Shown here in pieces: positions 24,511-38,833 of a stretch of 64,000 bases of DNA (its first letter is position 1; every line of letters begins with the position of its first letter). The translations under genes were made by a program, and so were the position numbers. The notes below the pieces were generated by a model that was given only the letters and a program-made list of their open reading frames with translations, had not been told where the DNA came from and did not search any database. The stretch comes from Stichopus chloronotus (lineage: Eukaryota; Echinodermata; Holothuroidea; Aspidochirotida; Stichopodidae), in the NCBI GenBank assembly GCA_021234535.1, contig CM037830.1:17167116-17231115 (forward strand). Direction: 5' to 3'.

Positions 24511-25749
24511 ACTTTTGACAGTACACATAACATACATCTCTAGCTTTGCTGAGGATTTTAAGCAGACATGCAGACTTTACACTAGACATCATAAGGTACA
24601 GGCAGCTGCTGACTTTGATGCGATGCTGTTTAAGACTAGGCTGCAACCTTTAGGAGTACAGGGCTGCATCTTGAGTATAGTGAGCAATTTGTATAATTCT
24701 CAAAGCAGAGGAAACTTGCTATGAGCTTATCAAAAGATTCAATGGTACAAAGAGCAAAAATCAGTCTGATTCTTGCAAATTTTCATTTAAGTTTTCATAT
24801 ATTCTCAGTTAACATACATTCATTCTTTCATACAGATGTTCAAGTAAGCAATTCTTCAAGAAAAGTCCTCAGAACTACTCTACTATTCAGTCACAGTAAA
24901 CTTTGGACATTTTAACAAATAAATTAATACACCAAATCCATGGAAAACAGTCAAGTTGCCATGAAAATCAAAAGGAAGAAGGAGATGACCAGTGCCACAA
25001 TACCAAAAAAGGTTGGGAGTGGTTTCATGCATTTACGTGATGTCATAAGTGCCAGTTAATGAAGTTCCCAAATCAGACTGTTAACTTAAGCATTACAAGT
25101 ACAAAAGCAAACTTAAGTTATAGAAGCTGTGATGTATCTTGTCATGAGGGAGAGAGAGGTGGTGCAGTGGGGCAAACAGGGTATACATCATGCTGCAAGG
25201 CATTAGCAAGCGTTATTCATTCCAAGACTAACTTTGCATACAATTTCAAAGCCATCAGAGGGAACCCAATCGATGAATAAGACCTGTCGGACATGTATCG
25301 CTGTATGCATGCGAATGTGTTCTAGGATGGATTGGGCCTTGTACTTAGGTTCTACTCGGTATCGACGGACTGACCACTACTACATGTTGTTGTGAATTAC
25401 TTCAGTAAATCGTGATGGTAACATGCCATGGATGGCTTTCAAACGTTGGTCGCATACACCGGTGTCTGACTCGTGGCTTTCATTTTTTTTTTTTTTAATT
25501 GCACGCTTCTAATTATATTGCAAGTATTATCATAGTTATTATTACAGTGCTGAAAGGAAATGAGAGGTTTTCTGAATGGCCTGAGGTTTGACTGTAACAG
25601 GTTTGAGTGGAATATACGATGTCACCGGCTGCTAAGTATATTTCCTGTTAAGGTTGTCATTTATCATAGCCTTGACGGTGTATCAATATCCAACATTGAC
25701 ATCATCGAGCTGGTAACAGGAACACTAACAGAGAAATAAATCTACGTAC
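23602..25749 (-). other. intron
   Basis: The intron is 2.1 kb. A TA microsatellite lies at 24478-24508. Open frames at 24356-24724 (+) and nearby are low complexity and not supported. Confidence 0.65.
24478..24508 (+). repeat. (TA)n microsatellite
   Basis: About 15 uninterrupted TA units. Confidence 0.95.
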
Positions 25750-25813
25750 TCGGTCTTGGCTTTGCTGTGGTTGACGTAGTTGACGGCAGGCCTGGAGGCA
25801 TACGTGGCTGGGT
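25750..25813 (-). CDS. PTP-PEST-like, first tail exon
   Basis: This 64-nt exon runs from the acceptor GGTATCTTTTTCAG to the donor GTACGT. Phase 0 entry gives TQPRMPPGLPSTTSTTAKPR-P and leaves one base, exactly what the large tail exon needs. The -1 frame is also open and protein-like (DPATYASRPAVNYVNHSKAK) but fits neither neighbouring phase. Confidence 0.75.
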
Positions 25814-26454
25814 CTGAAAAAGATACCAATATTCCTGAATTCTTGCACCCATTTTGACAAAAAAAAATTTGATATGTTTCTTTCAACATTTGAGGAAGCA
25901 TGTGAGAGGGTTGGAGGTGGTGAGAGTCACACAATTAAAATGTAATGGACCAAAAAGGTCAGCAAGAAAAGCATTACTGTTACAGACCACAGTGATGAAA
26001 GAGGGAGCAAACATAATTCAGGAATCAATGCAAGTTTTTGACATTTTTTTAAAACCTTAATAGGCTTTCAGTTACATATATCAATATCACCTGCATGTTT
26101 CTCACATTCTTGAGTGAGCATAAATTTTTCATAAATGAATGAAAAAAAATTACAGACAGATAAGTTGACATGCTCTGCAAGTTTAGAGTAATCCTGATCC
26201 TCTCACTATAAGAGCGTAAACAGTTTCACACAAGGGCTACCTCATCTTGGATGCCCTTCTGATGTTACCTACAGGACCATATGCAAAGGTCACAGCTGAC
26301 TTAATACAACTCCATGAATGCTCATATCTCCCACCCGACTGACAGGTTTGGATCCTGTTCTTCAAAAGCTGAATTTGGTCTGTCTGATTTTCACAGAATT
26401 GTAAATTCCTGATGGAGAAGGCAACATCTAAAGCTGTAAATGACACTTCCTCAC
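25814..26454 (-). other. intron
   Basis: The intron is 641 bp with a GTGAGG donor (- strand). Nothing else is seen. Confidence 0.75.
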
Positions 26455-26586
26455 CTTCTTTGCAGCGACTGCGGGCGGAACCCCGATCTGGACGTTGACA
26501 TAATTGTGACCGTAGTCCTGACCTAAGGTGGACAGCTCGTGTTTAAATAACTCTGATATTGCTCTATGTACAAATTCATATTGATC
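26455..26586 (-). CDS. PTP-PEST-like, last catalytic exon (Q-loop, C-terminal helix)
   Basis: The 132-nt exon enters and exits in phase 0. It begins DQYEFVHRAISELFKHELS, completing the QTxxQY-x-F-x-xRA motif whose Gln positions the catalytic water and whose helix closes the PTP domain. About 20 linker residues follow, ending AVAAKK. This is the PTPN12 EQYELVHRAIAQLF segment. Confidence 0.95.
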
Positions 26587-28609
26587 CTGTAAACAAATCA
26601 CAGCAGGAAAAAAAAAAAGAAATGCTCAGCAGGGAAATGAAAGATGCAAATGCTCTACTTGTTCAAAATGATCTAAAAATTAAACAAGTACCCTTGAAAT
26701 TTTCACAAAGGTCTCTTAGCTGCAAGGGCCCTCACACTTTTGTATTTTCTACTCCTTGTAAAGACATTAAAGTTCACAACTTGGCTTTTTATTGCTGCAA
26801 CAGGTTATTCCACATTTCACTCTTTCTTGAAGGATGTCATTACAGTCGATCTGGTGTGTTGCTGTTCTTGCAGTTCGAAACAGATCGAAAGTGAAGATTC
26901 GACACAAATGCCGTCAATCAATGCAAGACTAAAATACCAAAATAAATGAGGAAAAACGACAAACAAAACTCAAAAAGTTTCATTTTCACTTCACCGTATC
27001 ACAAAAACATCCTACAGTTGTGTTCTACTTTGGTTTTGACCATTTTGACTCTAATAAGGAATGCACAAAGACCTACAGTTTCACTTTTTTAAAAAACATT
27101 TTTTGATCCTATCCTAGATCATTCTCAGTCAGGCTGTCTTACACTGTTTCTAATTATTAGAGTCAAGATGGTAGAAACCAAGGTAAATATTCACTGAGAT
27201 GACTCTGTCTAATTGTGAGCAGAATTCTGTGAAATTCTCAAACAGTATTCTGCAGTTGAAAAAAATTAGAGGGTCAAACATAACTGTTCAGTATGAATTT
27301 TGTCAAAACCTTCTCTATTTCTTTTCCCATTTCTTAGACTCTCACCCATGTGTACCTTGTGTGACATTTAAAGCTACAACCACACATGTATCAATCATCT
27401 ACGAAGTACTAATACACACAGTAAGTATCTGATGAAAATTTTAAATCTGATTGTCCTTCAGTTTCATTGAGAATGATCTCGGACTTTTCCTTCGATATAA
27501 ACCTCAACATCGACTAAAATCTTCAACTTGGAGTTAATTTGGTTTAAGTTTTTTTGGCTTTCAAACTGCTCCATTGTTTGATCTCTTCTGACATCACAAG
27601 GTCTCAGGGCCGGTTCAAACTCCACATCGCAGGCTCTATACAGCTGTCATTTGCTACGAACAATCTATACATGGTAAAAATATATTCCTTTCCCGGATAA
27701 TTTTAGCTTTAGCGCAGAACAGAGTTGAATTTTGTTCAACTTTTATAGTGTATACAGTGTAAACATCTATGATTGGCTGATTGGAAGTCGCGCTATTGTT
27801 ACGGACCTGAACAAAACAAGCGCTGCTTATGCTTGCGCTTGACAACAACTATATGAGTAACCTATTGATCATAAGTGTGCAGAATTTTACCACATTTTAG
27901 GATCATGGAAGACAGGACTGTACGGATATCATGAAGAAGGCGAATACTCGGACAGATGTGGCATCTCAAGTAGCATGCATGCTACAGTAAATAGACATTT
28001 ACCATGATCGTCAATCATGTGATTAAAAATTACCACATAGCAGTTTCTCGTGCTCGCACAGGAGGCCTACTACATACGCCCTGTTGCTGCCATTGCATTA
28101 GTGCACACTGTAGCTGTCTGTACATATGTATCTGTTCTAAATTAAACGGAGACAGTGCGCTTTGCATCACACCGTGATGTCTTTGTTTTCATAGAAGTAA
28201 TGTTGTTGCACCTACAGTTATAATGGGCGAGAGCGTACACCCTAGGCCCACTACTAGCACTTGGAGTCATAAATCAAGGATTCCTTCTACCAACAATTAA
28301 GCCCTGAGAAACAATGAAGTTAAACTTATGTTGTGGTTTTGCCTTGCTATATATATATATATATAGCATCAAGTGATGAATCATTTTATAGCTGTAAAGT
28401 GTGAGATTGACATATTCCTTTAGTTTAGCTAGAGCGCACTATTATGGAGTATGAACTGGCCTTAAGACCTCTATGAAACACATTTGTGATAATGTAATTA
28501 CTAAAAACAAACAACATCATTACCTCCCACACCTCTGATTTAGTTTTGTTTACAGGCTGTTTGTACCACAATGACTTAAATGGACATTAAACAAAATCAA
28601 AAAGCTCAC
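26587..28609 (-). other. intron
   Basis: The intron is 2.0 kb. A short TA tract lies at 28347-28365. No other feature is recognised. Confidence 0.65.
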
Positions 28610-28687
28610 CTTGGTCTGTACTATTGCTGGTCTCTGTTTTCTCATCTCCATGATTACATTAAACACAGAGAAGTCCTGCGGTACTTC
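28610..28687 (-). CDS. PTP-PEST-like catalytic exon (FNVI-MEMRKQR)
   Basis: This 78-nt exon is phase 0 to 0, between TCGTTTAAG and GTGAGC. It encodes EVPQDFSVFNVIMEMRKQRP followed by AIVQTK. The pattern (I/V)PxxFxVFNxIxEMRxQRxxxVQTK is diagnostic of the PTP-PEST subfamily and carries the RxQRxxxVQT signature of class I PTPs. Confidence 0.95.
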
Positions 28688-29304
28688 CTTAAACGACAAA
28701 AGAGGAGGCAGAATAGAGTAAAAGCGATTACAAAACAGGATTATTCCAACAAGAGAGCGAATGTTTGACTTGTTAACTACAGAAACTTCAAACAATTTGA
28801 AAAAAAAAACATAAGCTATTCAAAAGTCAAATCACCAACTTTGCTAAACTTGAAACAGAAAAGTGACATCTGTCAATCTTTGTAAAATTTCTGGCAATTT
28901 TTGTCTTTTTTACATGAAATAGGATTTCTCAAATGAATGTTTCAGCAGAGACAGTGAAGGAGGCTTGGGGGATGAGGGGAGATTGTTGAAGAGAACTGTG
29001 CAGGTACGATGCTTTACTTCACTGCCTATCAGACGAACATAAATAACTTGAAAACAAACCACTTACACATTTTCGGTGAAGATTTTATCACTGGAGACAA
29101 TTCATATGTATAAAAAAATTTGAGAAGAAAAACTGGACGCAAGATGAGGTTTATTTATCAGGATTACCAATCCTCCTCAAGCACTACTCACAATGAAAAT
29201 AATCACCATTGCCAATGCAGGGAAGAATTGTGTACAGATCAAAAAGCACACACAAATTTCTACAATCCTACATGGTGAAACAGAATTTTTTCATTTTGCC
29301 TCAC
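28688..29304 (-). other. intron
   Basis: The intron is 617 bp with a GTGAGG donor (- strand). Nothing else is seen. Confidence 0.75.
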
Positions 29305-29371
29305 CTTTTTCTTCATAAGTTCTGCAACATAGTCTAGCACCATAATTGTACCAGTCCTACCACATCCAGCA
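29305..29371 (-). CDS. PTP-PEST-like catalytic exon (P-loop)
   Basis: The 67-nt exon begins with the third base of the Ser codon in HCS and reads AGCGRTGTIMVLDYVAELMK-KK. With the upstream exon it forms HCSAGCGRTG, the HCx5R(T) P-loop. All catalytic residues (Cys, Arg, following Thr) are intact, so an active phosphatase is predicted. Confidence 0.97.
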
Positions 29372-29599
29372 CTGTATGTGTTAAGATGAGAAAAGAAGAA
29401 ATTAATTTTCTTTTTATCACTGATAAATAGTTGCTCATCTCATAACTTAGTATAAAAAAAGTGATGTGGACAACTGGTTACAACAATGTCAATATTAAAA
29501 GTGGATGTTATGTTTTGAAGTATAAATGAAGTTTAAATACGGAAGAAAATCAGGAAAAACATTTATTCCACTGCTTAAATGTCTTTCATGATCATATCA

Positions 29600-30215
29600 T
29601 ATGGCCAATGTCTTTGTGGTTCCTTACAACATGGTTATATTATAACAAACATGAATTATCTACAAGACAAGTATGAGATCAACAACAGTTATTGTTCTTG
29701 AAACACCACCTTAATAATCCTTCAACCCAAAATGACCTATTTTTTGGTGACCTCAAATAATTCCACCAAAAGCAATAGGGATCACCTATCCTGTATGGCC
29801 AACCCACCCATCTAAGTATGATCAGTCAACATCACTCTTCTGGAGTTGATGTGTCTACAAGGTTTTCTCAGTTTGACCTCAGGTGACCTTAAATGACCTT
29901 TGACCCTGACCAAAAATCATAGGATTCATCTACTTACTATGACCAAGCAACACACTATATATGACATCAGTCACAGTTACCCTTCTGGAGATATTGCGTT
30001 TACAAGGTTTTCACATTTTGAACTCTGGTGACCTCAAATGACCTTTGACCTCCACCAAAAACTACAGGGATCATCTGCTTACTATGATCAATCCACACTC
30101 CAGAGATGAGATCAGTCATGGTTACCCTTCTTGAGATATCGTGTTTACAAGAAGTGTCACATACACACACACACACATCACTATCACATAGATTCCTTCT
30201 GCCTTTGTTAAGGAA
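29600..30215 (+). repeat. TGACCT repeat, copy D
   Basis: The copy begins near GGTTCCTTACAACATGGTTA. Its internal units carry a one-mismatch DR1 (29894-29906) and a perfect DR1 at 30039-30051, preceded by TGACCT four bases away (DR4). It ends with an AC tract, CACATAGATTCCTTCTGCCT and AAGGAATAAAAA. Confidence 0.85.
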
Positions 30216-31384
30216 TAAAAAAAAAACACTTTGAGACCAGGACTCGCAAAGCCATAAGATCAGCCATTTAAGACTGGAACTCACAATGATTCTCAAGAAC
30301 ACTTGATGCTTAGGCTGGCATCATGGAATGTTCCAAGACAATTGAATAAATGAATTCAGGACCATCCATTCCAAATGCAAAGCAACCATTTTGAGATATG
30401 AAGAGGACTAGGACTAATCTTAAAGTAAGGTTTACAGTATATTCACAATGGAACGTAATGGTGGTAGGAGTGAAGATGGGCTATTATTGCCCTCAGAAAT
30501 GTCTGTGGTGGTTTATAGAGCCAAGGAATGCCCACAATCTCAATTTTACCAACCACAAATCCAAAAGGCATAGCGATTCCTTGCTGCCAAAATATTGGTT
30601 TGAAATCTTGACACAGCTATCCAGTTGGATTGTGCAAAGGTTTCATGGTAATTGTGGTAACTCATATGTTCCTTGATTGCAAAGGAGGTATAGCTTTTAT
30701 GCAGTACTGATTATGATAGAAAAGATGGTTTGTTGAAACTTGAGATCTATACATTAGTTAAGAAATAGAGTCCTAACAAACCCGAAATGCAAGGAATTAA
30801 AAAATCTCTTAAAAATGCTTTCTTTACATGACAGTTCAACCTACTTGTGTCTATGAAGAAATCTGGTAAAACAACGGCACTATCCGTAAGCCTGTTTCAA
30901 GCATTCAAGCTAATGTTATCCACTTATCGAAACAATGTTGCTTCTTCGATCCTTTTACACATTAAGTCAATAGCACTATTTTGACATTGTTCTCCGAGAA
31001 ACATCAAACCACTTGCTTCTTGCTTTTAATCTTTTCCAAATTCCATGACAGGAGAAAACATTAATACGTAAATCCCCATTGCAAAAGTAGAACTCTCCCA
31101 ATGTGGAAAAATAGAAACAAGCTGGTAAGGGTCTTGCAGGACGTGCCATGCATGAAAAGAGGTTTTACAAATTATCTCGGCTTAAAAATGTTTCAGGAGG
31201 CAGGCACCGTTTGTGATTGATGTTGATGGATAAGTTTACCACACAAAGTAATAGACGCACTACACACTATAATACAGCAGTCAATGTTGGAAGGCTGACA
31301 GGCCTTCCAGTGACAATTTGGAAGCCGCAAAGTGGAATAAGTAGCCCTAGGCACACGGCACAGTATGGCAAACAAAACACTCGC

Positions 31385-32070
31385 AGTATGATATCAATCA
31401 AGGATACCTTTCTGGAGATATTGTTTTAACAAAATTTTCATAGTTTGACATCTGTTGACCTAAAATGACCTTTGACATCCACCTTAACAATAGGGATCAC
31501 CTACATCGCGTTGCAAAGCATTGCTTCACAAATAAGGATCAGCTGAGTTCACCTTTCTGGTGATATTGTTTTTACAATGTTTTCACAGTTTGAGCTCTGC
31601 TGATTTTTACCTCCAACAAAAACAATGAGGATCATCTGTTCAGTATGACCAACCCACAAATCAAGTATGAGGTCAGGCAAGTTTACCCTACTTGAGATAT
31701 CGTATTTACAATATTTTCACAATTTTCCTCCCGTGCTATCAAATGACCTTTGACCTCCACCAAAAACTATAGGGGTCATCTACTTAGTATGAACAACCCA
31801 CACACCAAGTATAAGGTCTAACAACTTGACGCTTCTTGAGATATCGTGTTTACAAGGTTTTCACAGTTTGACATCTGGTGACCTCAAATGACCTTTCATC
31901 TCAAACAAAAACAATAGACATCTAGTCAATACCACCAACCAACATACCAAGTATGACATCAGTGAAGGTTACTCTTTTTGAGATATCATGTTTACAAGCA
32001 AAGTATCACATACACACACCCAACATCACCATCACATAGATTCCTTCTGCCTTCCGCAAGGAATCAAAAA
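31385..32070 (+). repeat. TGACCT repeat, copy E
   Basis: About five units carry GTTTACAAGGTTTTCACAG, TGACCT half-sites and CACCAAAAAC blocks. A perfect DR1 lies at 31744-31756. The copy ends ACATAGATTCCTTCTGCCTT then CGCAAGGAATC. The usual GTGATTCCTT start is not recognisable, so it may be 5'-truncated. Confidence 0.82.
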
Positions 32071-32784
32071 TGGTGTCAGGGTTATCAAATTAGCCTATAC
32101 AAATAAGCCTAACACAGTAAGGAGACAAACATGGAGACAATTTGTCACAATGTATTCTTGCATTTGAAGGGTAACTATATGGAGGTTATTTATGAATGTA
32201 GAAAAACAATACCAAACATGTCAGATAATGGTAACATCATTGAGAACAAACCACTTTACAAATGTATGGAGCAGACACAATGGATATTTAAAACGGCATT
32301 TCGGCCTAAGAGCACACAATGCATTCCACACACTCATTTCCTTGAGAAAAAAATTGTCTTCCTTGTTCTACTTGCCTAGCAGACTGTGCTAAATTCATTC
32401 CCCATTTAACAAAAATTAATTCTTCAATGTAACCAACACCATATGTGTCTGTCTATCCAGGAAATGACTTTGACTTTATGTTGTAATTTAAGTCATGCAA
32501 CTGATTCAACACTTGTAAAATTGCTCTTTAAACTCCTTAAATGAGGCACCTGCATGCAGAGAAAACAGCTGTCAGCTGATGTGAACAGATAATGCAGATC
32601 ATTACTAACAAAAAGAAAAATTTTACATTTTAAACTATTCAGTCTGCAATAAATGCTATTTTGTAAGTCCCAATCACAACGGTCCCTCAATCTTCTTCTT
32701 TTCTCATCTCACCATCCTCCTGGGTAAGATGTAGAGATGGAGAAGCAGGTGAGACGTAAGTGTCACAACACAATTCTTTATTAC

Positions 32785-32933
32785 CTGCAGTGTATAATGA
32801 GCGGTTTGTCCTCGTGCTGTTGAACCTTCCTTGCTTTATGTCTTAGCTCCAGAATGGGGCTGACGGTATCTGGTACACCGTGATCTGGCCAAGCTGTGTA
32901 GTGGAACTGGTGAAAAATCTTTTCTTCACTTCC
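32785..32933 (-). CDS. PTP-PEST-like catalytic exon (WPD loop)
   Basis: The 149-nt exon runs from the acceptor TTTCTGTCATAG to the donor GTAATA, phase 0 in and two bases out. It reads GSEEKIFHQFHYTAWPDHGV and ends HEDKPLIIHC(S). The WPDHGVP loop supplies the general-acid Asp, and QFHYxxWPDH is the class I signature. Cys of the P-loop is the last full codon. Confidence 0.97.
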
Positions 32934-35900
32934 CTATGACAGAAAAAAAAGAGGATGAGCATATTTATCTCTTTTGACGAATGTCCTCTTCAACAAAGCG
33001 TATTGGAATCACTTGTCACGACAACTGAGTTTCTGATGTGATGCATCAAATGGAAACTACTTACATGAATTTTAATAAAGAGAAAGTTCAATGACAACTG
33101 TAATTATTGTACTTCTGTAATGACTGTGCATAAGTGCCACTGTTGTGTGGGGACATGTAAGGATAGACAGTATGGGTGTGTAAACCAAGATGTATTGCTC
33201 ATGACAAAAGTTTAATCTGCCACTGAAATTTGGCAATCTCATCCCAATGGCACATTCTATCAAGCGTTGCCATGGTAATAAGTGCGAGGGTATTGGAGAG
33301 GTGGAAAGGAACGTAAAAGTACGTGAAGGATGACAATATGCAAATATAAATGCCATCCTACCAACTGATAAGAAGACAAAATCCAATCCATGTTTTTCTG
33401 TATTGTACAGTATACATTAAATTAATTCAGAGAAACTTCGTAACTTGCCAGGGAAGATCAAGTTGCTGTTTCTACACTTTGCAACTTGATCACTGGGACA
33501 CAAATGAGGTAAAAAGAGGGAATGGTCTATCAATAGTTTAAGACCAAAGATAAGTGTTTTACAAACCAATCATCACATGAAGTGTTTCAAAATATAACAA
33601 GAAAGTGATCAGAGAATAAATGACTTCTTTTGCAGCATGTGGCTCATTGAGAAAAAGACAAATTTGTGCTATTGCTCACCCCAGCTGGGCCTCACCTTTG
33701 TCACAACAATTAAAAGAACACTGTTTTAGAAATTCACTAATTGATCGACAAAATTATCCTTATGATCAATATAACAGAACAAGTGATTTTGATGGAAGTT
33801 GGTCAGGCAAAGCAGCCTAATGAATGCAGTGCTGGAGACTCAGAGACAATGGAGTCATTGGCAGAACGTCCTACCCAAAACTCCTGAATATCAACAAGCA
33901 CACCACACAAATCAGAATAGACAAGTCGTCATGCAGAAGACACAAGTTGTCAATTTTGCAGAAGAATTTCAGAAAGAATGAAAGAACGTAAAAGGTCTCC
34001 TAGCTCTCTTTTGACCTCTGATTCTGAACATCTCATGTAAACGATACAAAAGTTCTTGATCTCCCTTTCAAACAGTATGATAAGAATTTCAAATATTTAT
34101 TCTTCATGTAGACTCTCCATGGGCCTGGATGTTTTTTTTTAATAAACCGACCACCCCATATGATCCACGACTGATAGAGCATTGATGACCAAGTTTGGTG
34201 TACTTCCTTGAGAGTGCAATGTTTCCTTTTAAACAATGGACTGAAAGTACCCTTGTTAACTTGTTGACCTCTCAAACAAACACAGTACCTAAACTGATCC
34301 CTCAGGAACACTGCAACCCACTTTCTTAATCAATGATTGACAAAATACTACTTTTTAATTGATATTCCGGATCAGTTGAATTTGACCTTTTCCACTACTC
34401 CGTAAGCACTACCTGCAAACATTATCGTCGTTATTCATTGATAGGTACATCATGTAATGAGATATTGCAACATTTTTTTTTTTTCAAACAATGTTTGCAA
34501 TGTCCAGAGTTTGACCCCATGATCCGAAGCAGCTGACTTCTAAATTAAAATATCGTAAGTGTCACCCAACTGTGGAATTAATTTTTCCAAAAGCCACGAC
34601 CTCTTTTTTTTTGCAAATTTCAACTTTACATTGAAAAAAATAATTCACTGTAAAAAGGTAACACAACAACATGTCATTACACCTTTGTCTTCTTTTTTTT
34701 TTTCTGTATCTGCCAATGGCAGTGTCTTTGTCTTTATCTCATTTGTAAGGATTCTTTCTAAATCACAGGTCCCACTCAAAAACTCTTCCTCTCCCTCATT
34801 TTCTGGGTCACTGTCTCACCCGAAATTATGTCCAGGGAAACACTGAAAAGCGTCTTTGGTCGAGAATGTTGCTTTTTTGAAAAGGCGGCCATTTACATTG
34901 AAAACAGAGAGAATATAAAGCAACCCACGTGGTCCCCGCAGAGATAGTTGTAACAATGGTCAGCTCATGCAGCAATACTTTTGGGTTCTACTGACTGGAT
35001 CAATGTGCAATGTGAAGATGACCATACCCGTCCTGTGGCTGCATATGGCCAACAGACAATAGGGCTAGAAAGTTTGCTGTGCGCAGCGAATGATCGTTCA
35101 GGGGTGTATCACTGACCGGCCAGGCATTATGTGACATAGTTTTGTGCATGCATTACAGGATGAATGCATCTGTCTTACACAGAACTGTGTAGTAGGACAC
35201 GGACTGATATATTTGTCTTATGCAATTGACTGGTAAATGTAATGAGTGCCCAGTCTAACTGAGAAGAGGCTAGAACCAGGTTAGTGAGGAAATACTAATG
35301 GACTCACTGGTCCTTCCAGGACTATAGACCATTATAACATCATGGATGCCACAAAGGAAAACTGCTGAGTTTTCAGTAGCTATTGTCACATTCAGTACAG
35401 AAAAGGTAAACGGCATTGTGATGTACTTCTGTGCATACATACAGACAATACACTTCCTTACTTCCTTTATTGCACACAAACACATAGCAAGTTGCTATTG
35501 TTGCTATTGTGGCACTTCCTCACACACAAAGTATCATAAGGAAACATTTTCAAGGATCAACCAGAGTTCTGAATATGGCGGATTTCCAACCAATCACTTT
35601 TTGGTGAAGACTGAAGGAGTGCTACCACCACTTACTGCCATAAAAGTCTCCCGCAAACTGGCAGAATAAACCACCCCAGGTTAGATTTATCTGCCACAGG
35701 CTATACGCAGTTCTTGCTCACGTAAACACACTTTCCCTTCTTCTGTATAACGCACATCATCACACCTTTGCACTCAGCACATGTGGCCACTTTTGACTGA
35801 GGACTATCACTCAACAGCTTAATAATACCTGGATCTACCTCCCACCTCAGGGTAGTTCTGTTGGCCATTAGGCCAGAGGACCAAAGCAGAAATGAAACTC

Positions 35901-38833
35901 AGTATCCAACACCAAGCCTTGGGAAGAGCTTTTTTTTTCTTTCACTTTCTATATCCTATCTAAGAGCCTTAAACCCATTGATTACGTCAGAGTTGCTTAC
36001 TATACGTGACATAAAAATAGCAAACATCTCACAAGACACTCTCTGAGAATAATGGGGAATTTATTCAAAGTTAACTACGTTCTTACGGCTGCATACACCA
36101 CGACAGGCCAAGTGTGATGCAGTACGGTTTTAGTCCCCCTGATGGGCCCCTTAATTTAATGGAGCGTATTCAGATGACCACAAACAATTTGATCAACACT
36201 AATATTAACATGTGTTGACACTGTCACACTGAATAAATCCAAAGTGGTGCCTTTAGTTAAGAGCGAAATCTGTGTGTGATGCTCTTCCATCTATTGTGTC
36301 AAGACATATTGTGGGTTAAAAAGAGTTTGCTAAGAAAGATTAATAACACCAAACAAAAATCCTTGCAAGTTTCAACTGAAGTTTGTTGATGGCGCCACTT
36401 TCGATGTAAGTCACTCAAGTTTGACTATTCCGTGAGTTGCCAAACAGTGTCATGCAACAGGATGTCACATACAAAGTGTCCACAGTCCTACTGACATGCA
36501 TACCACAAATTACAAGTGTAAAACGATAAAATGCATGCGTAGTGAAGTACAGTACCATGCAATGGTGCGAAATACTGCATATTGTATGCTAGCGCTTCGC
36601 AACACCAAGTACTGCACGGCCAAATACCACACACACTATAAAATATATGCAAGAAATGCACAGAGAGTGAGGAGAAGTTAAAACATCACTGCTTCATTCA
36701 AAATCAAGCTCAAACGTTTGTGCATTAACGATCGATTGGAGTCTGTCACCTCGCATGGAAAGTTTTGTGATGTGGACGTGCAAATATTTGTTAATCACGA
36801 ACGGGCTTCAGGCAGGATACAAGAATACTTTCAATGATCAGCCAAAAGACACTAATGAAATCACACAAAGGAGAATATTGCTGCTGCTATTTTATAAATA
36901 TTAACCAATCTTCATATAAAAAAACAGGAACATTTACAAGACTTCCGCTACTAATATGAAAATATATATGTTGAATCAACTTCATCTGGGAAGGTATGTG
37001 GGAGGGGGGAGGAAGACACATAATATGCTGCCGCCTTCAGTGCAGCTCATCATAATAAACGGCTGTAATTTTGTACACGATCCTACAAACCATCAATTTG
37101 AGACAATGACCGAATCACAAACTGCTAACTTGTAATCAAAATTAATTGCATACATGCACATACAGTATTAGGGAACAAATTTAACTATGCAGTTCTGTTT
37201 CAACATCATCATTAATCTGGTTTTCAAAACTTGTAAAAGTGAAGTCTCGAGTCACGGCTTTGGAAACTTCTCGTGAAAAGAAGAGAAAAAAATGAAAAAG
37301 GAAAGTTTGCATTCGTCAGATTTTTCTCCAGGAAGTGTCGCTTGGATATTGTCTGTCGAGGTGAAATTGCCATGTAGCTGTTATTTGACATTCTTTCACT
37401 TCATATTTCAAAACTGAAGTAATTTTAATGTTTCACACCAACAACAGTAAATGAATGCAAAAGATCCATTCCTCCATCTAAATTTTCAAACCTTAACCTT
37501 GGAAAACTACCATGATCTATCGGAACTGATTCTGCACTGGAATCTCACTGATTATCAGAAAGTACGCACTTCAAGTGACACCCTTACTAAATACTGCAGT
37601 GCATGCCAGTTTGTAGACCCAGCTTTCCCATTGCTTGCTTTAAATGTTGTTTATTAGTTTAAAATGTTAGAAACTTTACTTCATGTTGCTTCATATCCAT
37701 CAGGGAAGCTTCAGTACATCAGTAATGAAGAACTGTTTATGTCCATAAGTTAAATTTAAACTAAAGATAGGCTGACCAGCAAATGATTTCAGACCTCCAA
37801 CAATTGCAAGACCAAACCATAATTACACGCTTGCATAGGTTTACTGTCAATTTCATAATTTCCTTTACGATGAGTGGTAGGTCTGTGCTTTACTAAATTT
37901 TGACCAAAATGAACGTCATAAAAAAATTGACCTCCTCTGAAGAATTGTTAAAACCGATTGTTCAAAGGATAGTACAGACCAAAGTTCATTTGTGCTATTT
38001 CAGTTTAATAGAAACAGAGGATTCCTGTGAAGTGGCATTTGGTGCCAGAAAGAATACTCAAAATCACTTGGTATCAGTATTGCTCTCAGTCTCTATACCT
38101 TGAAAGGAAAATTTATTGCCTTTGAAATGCACAAACATGCAGATGAAAAGAAATAACTTCAATTGTGCTTAAATTATTTCACCTCACCAATAATCATGCA
38201 CAATAACTCAAACTCCTCAGAAGATCATGCATAAGAAGAGTTATGGAAAACTGATTTTTTTTTTAAATTTGTGTCAACAAATTATTCTTCATTGAATTTC
38301 TGACTGGGAAAACCTCATTTTTTAGAAGACAGATAGTAAAATGCCTTACTTTGAATAATCTATCACTCTGTGAAACAAACACAATATTTCCCTCTAAATG
38401 AGGGCAACAATGATGAAAATTGTTGATGTTGCAACATATGTTACACATCCTGTGAGATACACACTTTACAACAGCTTCACACATCTCAGTCCTGGAAATC
38501 CAAAAAAAATTTAAAATCTAGGCAGTGAAAATTTAGTGCAAAATTTTAGGGGTGATGCTATTCCATGATGGGACTTTAATACTTTGCAAGCACATCCCTG
38601 CCAATAATGCAGCACTCTCCGAGGACATACAATAATCAAGTGTAATTGCAACACGTCTGACATGAGGTGGTTTCTACTTTTGCTTGAAAAAAAAAAACCT
38701 ATATTACAAAAAGGCAGAAGCATATCACCACAAGTTATGGAAGATATTAAGGAACTGAACAAACCAAAAATTTCTGTCGACTTTATTAGACATTCCTACA
38801 TGTCACACATTGAATATGGAGGGAGTGTTTCAG

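Larger units (their letters stand above)
29372..32784 (-). other. intron with two TGACCT repeat copies
   Basis: The intron is 3.4 kb with a GTAATA donor (- strand). It contains repeat copies D and E, listed separately. About 1.2 kb between them appears unique. Confidence 0.7.
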
